From assembly GCA_964494385.1 (NCBI GenBank), contig CAZBSE010000028.1, positions 1 to 15,812 on the forward strand: a stretch of 15,812 nucleotides of DNA, written 5' to 3'. How positions within the stretch are numbered: the first letter of the stretch is position 1; every line of letters starts with the position of its first letter. The translations under genes and the position numbers were made by a program. The stretch comes from CAZBSE01 sp964494385 (GTDB taxonomy: Bacteria; Actinomycetota; Humimicrobiia; Humimicrobiales; Humimicrobiaceae). The notes under the pieces are model-generated. The model was not told the DNA's origin and did no database searches. It was given only the letters and a program-made list of their open reading frames with translations. This document shows, in pieces, positions 7,917 to 15,367 of this stretch.

Positions 7917-9143
7917 TTGAATATCTATGATGAGGCACTGGCAATGCATAAGAAAAATACAGGGAAAATTGATGTAATAAGCAAAGTAAGAACTGAAAAT
8001 GAACATGATCTGTCTCTTGCTTATTCCCCTGGTGTTGCAGAACCCTGCCGTGTAATTGCCAGAAATCCTCTGGAACTTAATACATATACGGCCAGGGGCA
8101 ATATGATTGCTGTGGTATCTGACGGTTCAGCAGTTTTGGGTCTGGGAAACATAGGGGCCAGGGCGGCACTTCCAGTAATGGAAGGAAAATGTGTGTTATT
8201 CAAGCAGTTTGGGGGAGTATCTGCTTTCCCGATATGTATAGACAGTCAGGATACAGAGGTGATTGTTAATACCGTAAAAATGCTTGAACCATCATTTGCG
8301 GGAATAAATCTTGAGGATATTGCGGCTCCCAAGTGTTTTGAAGTTGAGGATAGGTTAAAGAAAGAAACAAATATGCTGATTTTTCATGATGACCAGCATG
8401 GAACCGCAATTGTGGCACTAGCCGGTCTGTTCAATGCCTTAAAGATTTACGGAAAAGATATAAGGAAGGTAAAAATAGTAATCAACGGGGCGGGGGCGGC
8501 TGGTACCTCTATTATAAACTTACTTGGCAGTATCGATGTACGGAATATAGTAGCATGCGACAGTAAAGGAATAATTAGCAGCGGCAGGGAGGATTTAAAT
8601 AATACAAAACAGAAACTTGCGGAGCTAACCAATCCCGAGAATATAAGCGGGGATCTGTTTCGCGCCCTGGAAGATGCCGATGTATTTATTGGCGTTTCGG
8701 CAGCAGATACACTGACTTCTGAAATGGTAAAAAAGATGAAGAAAAATCCGGTTATATTTGCTCTGGCTAATCCCGAACCTGAGATCAAACCGGAACTTGC
8801 AAGACGATGCGGGGTCAATATTATGGCTACCGGCAGAAGTGATTATCCAAATCAGGTTAATAATGTTCTGGCATTTCCCGGAATATTCAGGGGTGCTCTG
8901 GATGCGGCAGCAATAGAAATAAACAGCCCCATGAAACTGGCAGCGGCCAGGGCTATTTCTGCAATTGTAGGCGACAGCTTAAAAGAAGATTATATTATTC
9001 CCAAGCCCTTTGACAGGAGAGTCCTTCCTGCCGTTGCAGTAAGCGTTGCCAAAGCTGCTATGGAGACAGATAATAAGCAACGTAAAGTGGATCTGGCGCT
9101 AATTGAAAAGAAAGCAAAAGATATTGTCAAGAAAATATTATGA
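7917..9143 (+). CDS. NAD(P)-dependent malic enzyme, short form
   Basis: Malic enzyme oxidatively decarboxylates L-malate to pyruvate and CO2 with NAD or NADP; the cofactor cannot be read safely from the sequence. The N-terminal catalytic domain has SLAYSPGVAEP (33-43) with the conserved Tyr36, SDGSAVLGLGNIG (68-80), the EGK Lys91, NLEDI with metal-ligand acids 133-134, and FHDDQHGTA (156-164). The Rossmann fold follows, with NGAGAAG at 190-196. Length is 408, typical for the short bacterial type; the phosphotransacetylase-like extension of E. coli MaeB is absent. The TTG start gives the standard amino terminus. Its stop overlaps the start of the LarA-family gene by 4 nt (ATGA), so both are translated together. 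The role is likely fermentative carbon or redox metabolism. Confidence 0.94.
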   Translation: MNIYDEALAMHKKNTGKIDVISKVRTENEHDLSLAYSPGVAEPCRVIARNPLELNTYTARGNMIAVVSDGSAVLGLGNIGARAALPVMEGKCVLFKQFGGVSAFPICIDSQDTEVIVNTVKMLEPSFAGINLEDIAAPKCFEVEDRLKKETNMLIFHDDQHGTAIVALAGLFNALKIYGKDIRKVKIVINGAGAAGTSIINLLGSIDVRNIVACDSKGIISSGREDLNNTKQKLAELTNPENISGDLFRALEDADVFIGVSAADTLTSEMVKKMKKNPVIFALANPEPEIKPELARRCGVNIMATGRSDYPNQVNNVLAFPGIFRGALDAAAIEINSPMKLAAARAISAIVGDSLKEDYIIPKPFDRRVLPAVAVSVAKAAMETDNKQRKVDLALIEKKAKDIVKKIL

Positions 9144-10384
9144 AAATTTCATTCCCTTACGGAAAAGAAAAAGTAGAATTGGATATACCGGATAAGAACA
9201 TACTCGATGTTATTACAGGAAAAATCAAAAAAACCGATCTGAGCGAAAGCGAAATCATAACCCGTGCTTTAAAAAATCCGGTAAAATCCAAAAGACTGCG
9301 GGAATTAGCCCGCGGTAAAACAAGTGCCTGCATTCTTGCCAGTGATATTACCAGACCTTGTCCTTCGTTTAAATTCCTGCCCCGGTTGTTAGAAGAGCTA
9401 AAAAAAGGCGGTATAGAAAATAAAAATATTAAAATCATACTGGGAACAGGAATTCATCGAGGACACACTGCCGATGAAAAAAGGAAACTGGTAGGTGATT
9501 ATATTTATAGCCGTGTAGAGATAATAGATTCGGATATTTCAGACACAAAATTGATCGGCCGTACCACCAGGGGGACACCGGTAGAAATTTTTAAAAGAGC
9601 TGCAGGGCACGATCTTCTAATTGCAACAGGTAATATCGGGTACCATTATTTTGCCGGCTACAGCGGCGGATCAAAGGCGGTTATGCCCGGGATATGCAGC
9701 AGGAATTCAATTCAATCGAATCATTCAATGATGCTGGATGAAAAAGCGGCCGGGGGTAAATTTTTTAACAATCCCTTAAGGCAGGATATCGAAGAAGCGG
9801 GAAGAATTGCAGGCATTGATTTTATATTCAATGTAATACTGGATGATAAAAGAAATATAATTGCCGCTGTGGCAGGAAAGAACAACGAAGCTTATCTTGA
9901 AGGCATAAGCAAATATGATTCCATATACCGGAGAGAAGTCAAATATGCCGCTGATATGGTAGTAACTTCTCAGGGCGGATATCCAAAGGATATAAATTTA
10001 TACCAGTCTCATAAAGCTCTGGAAAATGTAAGAGAAGTAGTTGCTGATAAAGGGACAATAATTCTTATCGCTTCCTGCAGTGAAGGATTTGGCGAAGAAA
10101 CATTTAAGCAGTGGATGGAAGGCTGCAGGGATTATAATTCGATGATTAAAAAACTAAAAAATAAATTTGTTCTTGGGGGCCATAAAGCTGTGGCCATATC
10201 CAGAATTCTGACCGGAGCCGATGTCCTGCTTTATTCGGAATTTGCGCGGAAAGAAACTGAAAAGATGGGATTTATAAAAATAGAAAATATACAGAGGTAT
10301 ATAGACAATAGAATTTTGAATGATGGCAGGATTAAAATAACATTGGTTACAACAGGAAGGTTTATAAGATTAAGAAATCAGTAA
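9140..10384 (+). CDS. larA: LarA-superfamily nickel-pincer 2-hydroxyacid racemase/epimerase
   Basis: Members interconvert stereoisomers of 2-hydroxyacids through the nickel-pincer nucleotide cofactor; lactate racemase LarA is the founder, and relatives act on malate, hydroxyglutarate, phenyllactate and sugar acids. The 414 residues show SDITRP (68-73), GTGIHRGH (102-109) and HYFAGYSGGSKAVMPG (169-184), then NH (194-195). His106, His169, Lys179 and His195 correspond to His108, His174, Lys184 and His200 of the Lactobacillus plantarum enzyme, with Lys184 the residue covalently attached to the cofactor. All catalytic positions are therefore kept. Substrate is not determined by these residues. The 4-nt overlap with malic enzyme points to malate or lactate metabolism. 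The cofactor-making genes larB, larC and larE are not in the window. The gene symbol denotes the family, not a proven lactate activity. Confidence 0.88.
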   Translation: MKISFPYGKEKVELDIPDKNILDVITGKIKKTDLSESEIITRALKNPVKSKRLRELARGKTSACILASDITRPCPSFKFLPRLLEELKKGGIENKNIKIILGTGIHRGHTADEKRKLVGDYIYSRVEIIDSDISDTKLIGRTTRGTPVEIFKRAAGHDLLIATGNIGYHYFAGYSGGSKAVMPGICSRNSIQSNHSMMLDEKAAGGKFFNNPLRQDIEEAGRIAGIDFIFNVILDDKRNIIAAVAGKNNEAYLEGISKYDSIYRREVKYAADMVVTSQGGYPKDINLYQSHKALENVREVVADKGTIILIASCSEGFGEETFKQWMEGCRDYNSMIKKLKNKFVLGGHKAVAISRILTGADVLLYSEFARKETEKMGFIKIENIQRYIDNRILNDGRIKITLVTTGRFIRLRNQ

Positions 10385-10511
10385 ATCCCGCATAAAATTT
10401 CATGATCCTTAAGATATAGAAATACCATTTTTTTTCAATATATTATCTTTATTTTCCCAGTCAGGTTCGATCAAGAAGGTTTTTGAACTGGAAACAAGCC
10501 AATTTTTAATG

Positions 10512-10550
10512 CAGCTCGTCCATAACTTCAGGAGGCTGTACTTTTAATTT
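10512..10550 (+). terminator. Possible intrinsic terminator of the malic enzyme/larA operon
   Basis: An imperfect hairpin pairs CAGC (10512-10515) with GCTG (10535-10538) and TCC (10519-10521) with GGA (10531-10533) around a 9-nt loop. It is followed by TACTTTTAATTTTT. The stem has an internal loop and the T tract is broken, so this is tentative. Confidence 0.35.
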
Positions 10551-10555
10551 TTAAA

Positions 10556-10613
10556 TAACAAAAGTAACAAAAGGTTGACAAATAAGCATTAACAAAATAT
10601 TATATAAACAAAG
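10556..10613 (+). repeat. TAACAAAA direct repeats around the ROK promoter
   Basis: TAACAAAAG occurs twice in perfect tandem at 10556-10564 and 10565-10573. TAACAAAAT follows at 10590-10598 and the looser TAAACAAAG at 10605-10613. The first two abut the -35 box and the third runs into the -10 box, as an operator might. The AT-rich context makes some chance similarity likely. Confidence 0.5.
10575..10603 (+). promoter_or_regulatory. Strong sigma-A-type promoter of the ROK/ABC operon
   Basis: A perfect TTGACA (10575-10580) is followed after 17 nt by TATTAT (10598-10603), five of six matches to TATAAT. Transcription would begin near 10610, about 28 nt before the regulator's ATG. No clear terminator separates the downstream ABC genes, so this promoter may drive the whole cassette. 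Confidence 0.65.
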
Positions 10614-10637
10614 TTTAAAAACTAGTATGTTATTCTA

Positions 10638-11846
10638 ATGAATCCGAGAAAACCTAAACATATAAGAACATTAAATACAAAATCAATTATAAATATTATA
10701 AGAGAAAACTCTCTGGTGACAAAATCGGATATTGCAAGAAGAGTTAATATTTCTCAACAGACTATAAATAATATAGTAACAGAATTGGTTAAAAAAGATC
10801 TGGTTCTGGAAGTTGGTTTAAGAAAATCGACAAAAGAAGGCGGGAAGAGACCGGTATTATTAAAATTTAATGAGAATGCCGGATATATTATTGGTTCGAT
10901 GATGGGTCCGAAGAAAATCAAGGGGATATTAGCGAATTATAATGCAAATATTATGATTGAAAAGAGTATTCAAAATAACATTAAAGCAAGCCATGAAGAA
11001 ATAATTTCAAGAATGATTGAAATGTTTGAAGAAATTATTAAAGAGGCTGATATAGAAAAAAGTAAGGTGCTGGGTATTGGAATTGGTGTACCTGGAATAG
11101 TAGATGAAAAAAGAGGTGTTATTCGTTTGCTGCCCTATATGACTAACTGGGAGAATATAAAAATTGCAAAAATTATAAAGGATAGGATGGGAATTGATGT
11201 CTTTGTAAGTAATGAAAACAGAGTGCGATCTTATGGAGAGAAGATGTTTGGTTTAGCGAAAAAATTAAATAATTTTGCTGTAATTCTAACAGGTTATGGA
11301 ATAGGCGGAGGATTTTTTATAAATGACCAATGTATAACAGGTAGAAATCTTTTTGCCGGGGAATTTGGGCACCTAAAGTTAAGTTCCGATGGTCCTGAGT
11401 GTGTTTGTGGTAATAAAGGATGTCTTAATGCATTGGCAAATACCTTAAGAATTAATGAACTGATAAAAGAATATATGAATTTGTCTAGATATAAAGATTC
11501 AATTTTAATTAAGAGATATAAAGATAATAACTTTAAAGTCGAATCAAAAATTTTATTTGAGTGTTTTAATAGCGGTGATAAATTATCTATAAAAATTGTT
11601 GACGAGATATCATATTGGCTTGGTATTGCAGTATCAATAATCGTAGCGGTTATAGATCCAGAATTAATAATCATTAGTGGAGAATATACAGGGGGGGGAG
11701 ATTACTTTATAAATAAAATTGTTGAAGTTGCCAAGGGGAATATTTTACCCTCAATCAAAAAAAATATTATGATTAAATATTCACAATTAGGAAAAAAGGC
11801 TGGTATGGTTGGTTCGATCGGTGTGGTGCTGGATAAATTATTATAA
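10638..11846 (+). CDS. ROK-family transcriptional regulator (NagC/XylR type)
   Basis: This is probably a sugar-responsive repressor of the neighbouring transporter. An N-terminal winged helix-turn-helix spans about residues 15-60 (KSDIARRVNISQQTINNIVTEL region). A ROK sugar-kinase-like domain follows, with GIGIGVPGIVD (146-156), GYGIGGGF (219-226) and the zinc motif: His245 plus Cys255, Cys257 and Cys262 in CVCGNKGC. The position that in ROK sugar kinases is NDAN reads NENR (192-195), without the catalytic Asp, so it should bind but not phosphorylate sugar. At 402 residues it is normal for NagC-like regulators. No good Shine-Dalgarno site precedes the ATG; a three-codon ORF (10627-10638) ends on it. 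The ABC ATPase follows after 20 nt. A run of eight G lies at 11691-11698. The ligand is unknown. Confidence 0.9.
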   Translation: MNPRKPKHIRTLNTKSIINIIRENSLVTKSDIARRVNISQQTINNIVTELVKKDLVLEVGLRKSTKEGGKRPVLLKFNENAGYIIGSMMGPKKIKGILANYNANIMIEKSIQNNIKASHEEIISRMIEMFEEIIKEADIEKSKVLGIGIGVPGIVDEKRGVIRLLPYMTNWENIKIAKIIKDRMGIDVFVSNENRVRSYGEKMFGLAKKLNNFAVILTGYGIGGGFFINDQCITGRNLFAGEFGHLKLSSDGPECVCGNKGCLNALANTLRINELIKEYMNLSRYKDSILIKRYKDNNFKVESKILFECFNSGDKLSIKIVDEISYWLGIAVSIIVAVIDPELIIISGEYTGGGDYFINKIVEVAKGNILPSIKKNIMIKYSQLGKKAGMVGSIGVVLDKLL

Positions 11847-11866
11847 AATTTTTAAAAGGTAACTAG

Positions 11867-13348
11867 TTGTTATTAGAAATAAAAAAAGTCGTAAAAAAAT
11901 TTCCCGGTACAGTAGCATTGGATGAAGTTGATTTTAATCTGAAAAAAGGAGAAATCCATGCAATTGTCGGAGAGAATGGTGCCGGTAAATCTACTCTTAT
12001 GAAAATCATTTCAGGGGCTTACAAGAAGGATTCGGGCACTATATTGTTTGAAGGTAAAGAAACAAATATCGGGAATGTAGATGCCTCAAGAGCCATTGGT
12101 ATAAGTATGATATATCAAGAGTTAGAAAATATACAGAAGCTTACAGTTGCTGAAAATATTTTTTTAGGAAAATTACCAAGGAGCAGGATCCCCGGCTTTG
12201 TAAATTTCAAGAAATTAATCAGTAAAACAAAAGAAATACTGAAAGAGTTTGATATTGATATAGATCCCAGAAAAAAATTAGCTTCTCTTACTATAGCTGA
12301 ACAGCAGTTTATAGAGATAATTAAAGCTATAACAGTTGAAAATGCTCGAATCATAATCATGGATGAGCCTACATCTTCACTCACTGAAAAAGAAGTAGAA
12401 AAATTATTTTTAATAATTAAAGAGCTTAAAAGGAAAGAAATCAGTGTGATATACATCTCGCATAGACTTGATGAAGTGGTTGGAATTGCCGACAGGTTAA
12501 GTGTTTTTCGAGATGCGAAAAATCAAGGAGTAATGGAAAAAAATGAATTCGATACCAACAAAATTATTTCTTTAATGATCGGGCATGAATTAAAGACCGC
12601 AAAAAAAAATGTATTTAAAGAGCAAAAAACAATTTTTGAAATTAAAAAACTATCGATAAGAAATAAAATTATAAATTTTAATATGAGGTTGCACGAAGGG
12701 GAAATTCTCGGAATAGCAGGATTAATGGGATCCGGAAAGGATGAACTGGTAAAAAGCATTGTTGGCCTATGGCCGGCACAATCTAAGGAAATTTATTTTT
12801 TAGGAAAAAGAATATCTATCAAGCATCCTGCTGATGCTATAAGATATGGAATTATTTATCTTCCGGAAGAAAGAAAATTGCAGTCTCTCTTTTCAGACAT
12901 GAGTGTAAAGGAAAATATCTCTCCATTATGGTTATTCAATGTTGAAAATAAATTCTTTCTAAATAATAAAAAGGAAACGGAACTTACTAAGTTATATATC
13001 AAAAAATTATCAATAAAAACACCTTCTGTTTCAACGATAATCGTTTATCTTAGCGGAGGTAACCAACAAAAAGTTATTTTTTCTCGTATGCTGACTATAA
13101 AGCCAAAGTTAATGATTTTAAATGATCCTACAAGAGGGATAGATGTCGGGAGTAAAGAGGAAATATATAAAATAATAAAGGAATTAGCTTCTGAAGGAGT
13201 ATCGGTATTTATATTATCTTCAGAAATTCAAGAAATAATCAGAGTAGCGAATAGAGTAATTGTATTATCAAAGGGAGAAATACGTGATGAATTTTCAGAT
13301 AAGGATGTGACAACAAAAAATATTATTAAATCAGTAATGAGAGTATAA
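11867..13348 (+). CDS. Sugar ABC transporter ATP-binding protein, double NBD (CUT2, RbsA/MglA type)
   Basis: This is the energising subunit of a monosaccharide-type importer, cytoplasmic and bound to the permeases. Two nucleotide-binding domains are fused in 493 residues. NBD1 has Walker A GENGAGKST (35-43), Q-loop Gln84, a signature LTIAEQQ (141-147) of the relaxed CUT2 kind, Walker B IIIMDEP (163-168 core) and His199. NBD2 has GLMGSGKD (285-292), PEERK (333-337), a full signature LSGGNQQK (395-402) and SSE (451-453) where His would be. Its Walker B reads LMILNDPTRGID: Asn419 and Asp420 replace the usual Asp-Glu. Start is TTG at 11867 with AAAAGGT 6 nt upstream. The stop is immediately followed by the first permease start (TAAATG). 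Substrate is not predictable from this subunit. Confidence 0.94.
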   Translation: MLLEIKKVVKKFPGTVALDEVDFNLKKGEIHAIVGENGAGKSTLMKIISGAYKKDSGTILFEGKETNIGNVDASRAIGISMIYQELENIQKLTVAENIFLGKLPRSRIPGFVNFKKLISKTKEILKEFDIDIDPRKKLASLTIAEQQFIEIIKAITVENARIIIMDEPTSSLTEKEVEKLFLIIKELKRKEISVIYISHRLDEVVGIADRLSVFRDAKNQGVMEKNEFDTNKIISLMIGHELKTAKKNVFKEQKTIFEIKKLSIRNKIINFNMRLHEGEILGIAGLMGSGKDELVKSIVGLWPAQSKEIYFLGKRISIKHPADAIRYGIIYLPEERKLQSLFSDMSVKENISPLWLFNVENKFFLNNKKETELTKLYIKKLSIKTPSVSTIIVYLSGGNQQKVIFSRMLTIKPKLMILNDPTRGIDVGSKEEIYKIIKELASEGVSVFILSSEIQEIIRVANRVIVLSKGEIRDEFSDKDVTTKNIIKSVMRV

Positions 13349-14299
13349 ATGAGTCAAGAAGGAAATAAATTTACAAACATATTAAGGGAACAATCACAAT
13401 TAATAATATTAATTTTACTTATTGTGATATTTTCTATTACTACTCCTAATTTTCGCACTACTGGTAATTTTGTGAATTTATTAAAACAAGTAACAGTAAT
13501 CGGAGTTATAAGTTGTGGAATGACTTTAGTGGTAATTACTGGATGTCTGGACCTATCGGTAGGCTCTGTTTTTTCTTTGCTGAATGTTGTTTCTATTTCT
13601 TTCCAGAAGAGTAATAACTTTCTGGGAATCGTTATGCCATTGGTACTAGCGATCATCATAGGTTTTTTAAATGGTTTTGTTATCACAAAGTTTAAAGTCA
13701 ACTCCATTATTGCAACCTTAGGATCCCTTTCATTTTATTCCGGAATGGCTCTACTCTATACGAAGGGAGCTATCATAGCCGGAGTTACCGGTACCTGGTA
13801 CGGATTTATCGGGCGGAGTAGATTACTGGGGATACCAATTCATGTATATGTATTCTTTATAATAGCGATTATTTATCAAATATTACTTAATAACACAACT
13901 TTAGGAAGAAAAATAAAATATGTTGGGACAAATACTTCAGCAGCAGAGATTGCAGGTATTAGATCCAATAGGATACGGACCATTGCATTTATAATATCCA
14001 GTGTCTCTGTTGCCATAGCTGTTTTAATTTATAGCTCTAGAATGACAACGGGAAGTCCGGTAACAGGAGTCGGTTTTGAATTTGATGCTATAACTGCTGT
14101 AGTAATTGGCGGCACAAGTTTAGCTGGTGGAAAAGGCAGCATATTTAAAACAATTATTGGTGTTCTATTGTTAGCAATAATTATTAATATTCTAACATTA
14201 TACAATATCCCATATGCGTTCCAAAATATAGTAAAAGGATTTCTGATAATTATTGCCATAATTGTTGATATTAGAGTAAGGAAAAGAATTGAAAATTGA
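13349..14299 (+). CDS. Sugar ABC transporter permease 1 (RbsC-like)
   Basis: This is an integral membrane subunit of the BPD_transp_2 family that forms half of the translocation channel. Its 316 residues are dominated by hydrophobic helices beginning near residue 17. The family block GMTLVVITGCLDLSVGSV is at 57-74 (a Cys replaces the usual Gly of GGIDLSVG), and the cytoplasmic coupling region NTSAAEIAGIRSNRIRTIAF at 195-214 is followed by FEFDAITAVVIGGTSLAGGKGS (243-264). Its ATG directly follows the ATPase stop, with only GAGAG as a weak ribosome site, which suggests coupling to upstream translation. Its last 11 bases overlap the next permease. The two permeases differ clearly in sequence and likely pair as a heterodimer. 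Low GC matches the rest of the cassette. Confidence 0.93.
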   Translation: MSQEGNKFTNILREQSQLIILILLIVIFSITTPNFRTTGNFVNLLKQVTVIGVISCGMTLVVITGCLDLSVGSVFSLLNVVSISFQKSNNFLGIVMPLVLAIIIGFLNGFVITKFKVNSIIATLGSLSFYSGMALLYTKGAIIAGVTGTWYGFIGRSRLLGIPIHVYVFFIIAIIYQILLNNTTLGRKIKYVGTNTSAAEIAGIRSNRIRTIAFIISSVSVAIAVLIYSSRMTTGSPVTGVGFEFDAITAVVIGGTSLAGGKGSIFKTIIGVLLLAIIINILTLYNIPYAFQNIVKGFLIIIAIIVDIRVRKRIEN

Positions 14300-15233
14300 A
14301 AAATTTAGAAACTTCATAATTGAACAAAAGATATTGTTAATAATATTGGCTATTGGAATATTTTTGTCGGTCAGCTCAGATTATTTTTTAACTTTTGAAA
14401 ACATAACAAATATTTTCCAAACTATATCATTTGAAGGAATGATTGTCATCGGAATGGCGCTGCTGATCATTATTGGAGAGATAGATCTTTCAGTTGGTTC
14501 TATTATGGCATTCGGTGCGACCCTATCGGTAATGTTCCAGTCTTATGGTGTATTTACAGGAATACTTGCAGGAATTACAGGGGGCATTATCATCGGTTTG
14601 ATGAATGGTTTGATTACCACAAAGCTTAAACTACCATCAATTGCTGTCACATTGGGCACAATGGTCTTTTTAAACGGGATCGTATTTGCACTGACAAAAG
14701 AGCATACAATAAAAGGCACAAATGAAAATTTTATACTAATTTCTCAGACTGAACTTTTCCAAATACCTTTACCGGTTATTGTTTTTATTATATTAATGAT
14801 AATATTTGAAATTATTTTACAGAAATCAATTTTTGGCCGGCACATATTTGCCATAGGAGGCAATGCCACAGCGAGTAAATTTTTTGGGCTTAAGGTAGAC
14901 ATGGTGCGGATACTTTGTTTTACAATAACTGGATTTTTAGCGGGATTGGCAGGTGTCATGTTAGCGGGCAAATTAAATATAGCGTCAGGCAGAATCGGGG
15001 GTTCTACTGCTGTTTTTGTTATAACTGCTGTATTGCTTGGCGGAATAAGTATGGAAGGCGGAGAGGGAAGTATTTTTAAAGCATTTCAGGGGATTCTGCT
15101 TCTCGGCATTATTAATAATGCAATGGTAATTATGAAAATATCAACGTTCATACAGGAAATGATAAGAGGGTTACTGCTGATTTTAATAGTTGTTATTGAT
15201 TCAATCAATATCCAAAAAAAGAAGTACTTATAG
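14289..15233 (+). CDS. Sugar ABC transporter permease 2 (RbsC-like)
   Basis: This is the second BPD_transp_2 permease, 314 residues, with about eight to ten hydrophobic helices. Signature blocks are GMALLIIIGEIDLSVGSI (55-72), where Glu replaces a usual Gly, NATASKFFGLKVDMVRIL (192-209) as the coupling region, and VFVITAVLLGGISMEGGEGSI (242-262). The TTG start at 14289 is backed by AAGGA (14278-14282) six bases upstream and overlaps permease 1 by 11 nt. Tandem non-identical permeases occur in several CUT2 systems, for example LsrC/LsrD, rhamnose and galactofuranose importers, so the arrangement does not name the substrate. The short ORF and binding-protein gene follow downstream. Confidence 0.93.
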   Translation: MKIEKFRNFIIEQKILLIILAIGIFLSVSSDYFLTFENITNIFQTISFEGMIVIGMALLIIIGEIDLSVGSIMAFGATLSVMFQSYGVFTGILAGITGGIIIGLMNGLITTKLKLPSIAVTLGTMVFLNGIVFALTKEHTIKGTNENFILISQTELFQIPLPVIVFIILMIIFEIILQKSIFGRHIFAIGGNATASKFFGLKVDMVRILCFTITGFLAGLAGVMLAGKLNIASGRIGGSTAVFVITAVLLGGISMEGGEGSIFKAFQGILLLGIINNAMVIMKISTFIQEMIRGLLLILIVVIDSINIQKKKYL

Positions 15234-15271
15234 TTAATATAGATAAATGTATATTTAGAAAGGAGGTCATT

Positions 15272-15298
15272 ATGGTAAAAAAAGCAAGATTTACCTAA
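15272..15298 (+). CDS. Possible 8-residue leader peptide MVKKARFT
   Basis: An ATG, eight codons and TAA stand behind a full-consensus Shine-Dalgarno AAAGGAGGT at 15259-15267, four bases from the ATG, the strongest such site in the window. The peptide is basic and resembles no family I know. Its last codons form the left arm of a perfect 9-bp inverted repeat. It lies between permease 2 and the binding-protein gene, which has its own ribosome site. It may be a translated leader or a start site left by decay of a former gene; nothing here proves translation. Confidence 0.45.
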   Translation: MVKKARFT

Positions 15299-15324
15299 GG
15301 AGTCTCTATCCCAAAGTAAATCTT
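15286..15324 (+). promoter_or_regulatory. Intercistronic hairpin before the binding-protein gene
   Basis: AAGATTTAC (15286-15294) is perfectly complementary to GTAAATCTT (15316-15324), with a 21-nt loop that contains AAGGAG. No T tract follows, so it does not look like an intrinsic terminator. The left arm lies in the short ORF, so ribosomes reaching its stop would melt the stem. A role in mRNA stability or differential expression of the binding protein is inference. Confidence 0.5.
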
Positions 15325-15367
15325 ACGTGTCTATTTGTAAAACTAATATAAAAAAAGGAGTAAGAAA

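Noticed and set aside
7785..8006. Short hydrophobic open frame on the minus strand over the malic enzyme start
   Set aside because: It is low-complexity Phe/Ile-rich sequence from AT-rich DNA, overlaps a real gene and has no recognisable ribosome site.
10429..10436. T8 run after larA as a terminator
   Set aside because: No GC-rich stem precedes it; the imperfect hairpin at 10512-10538 is the better candidate.
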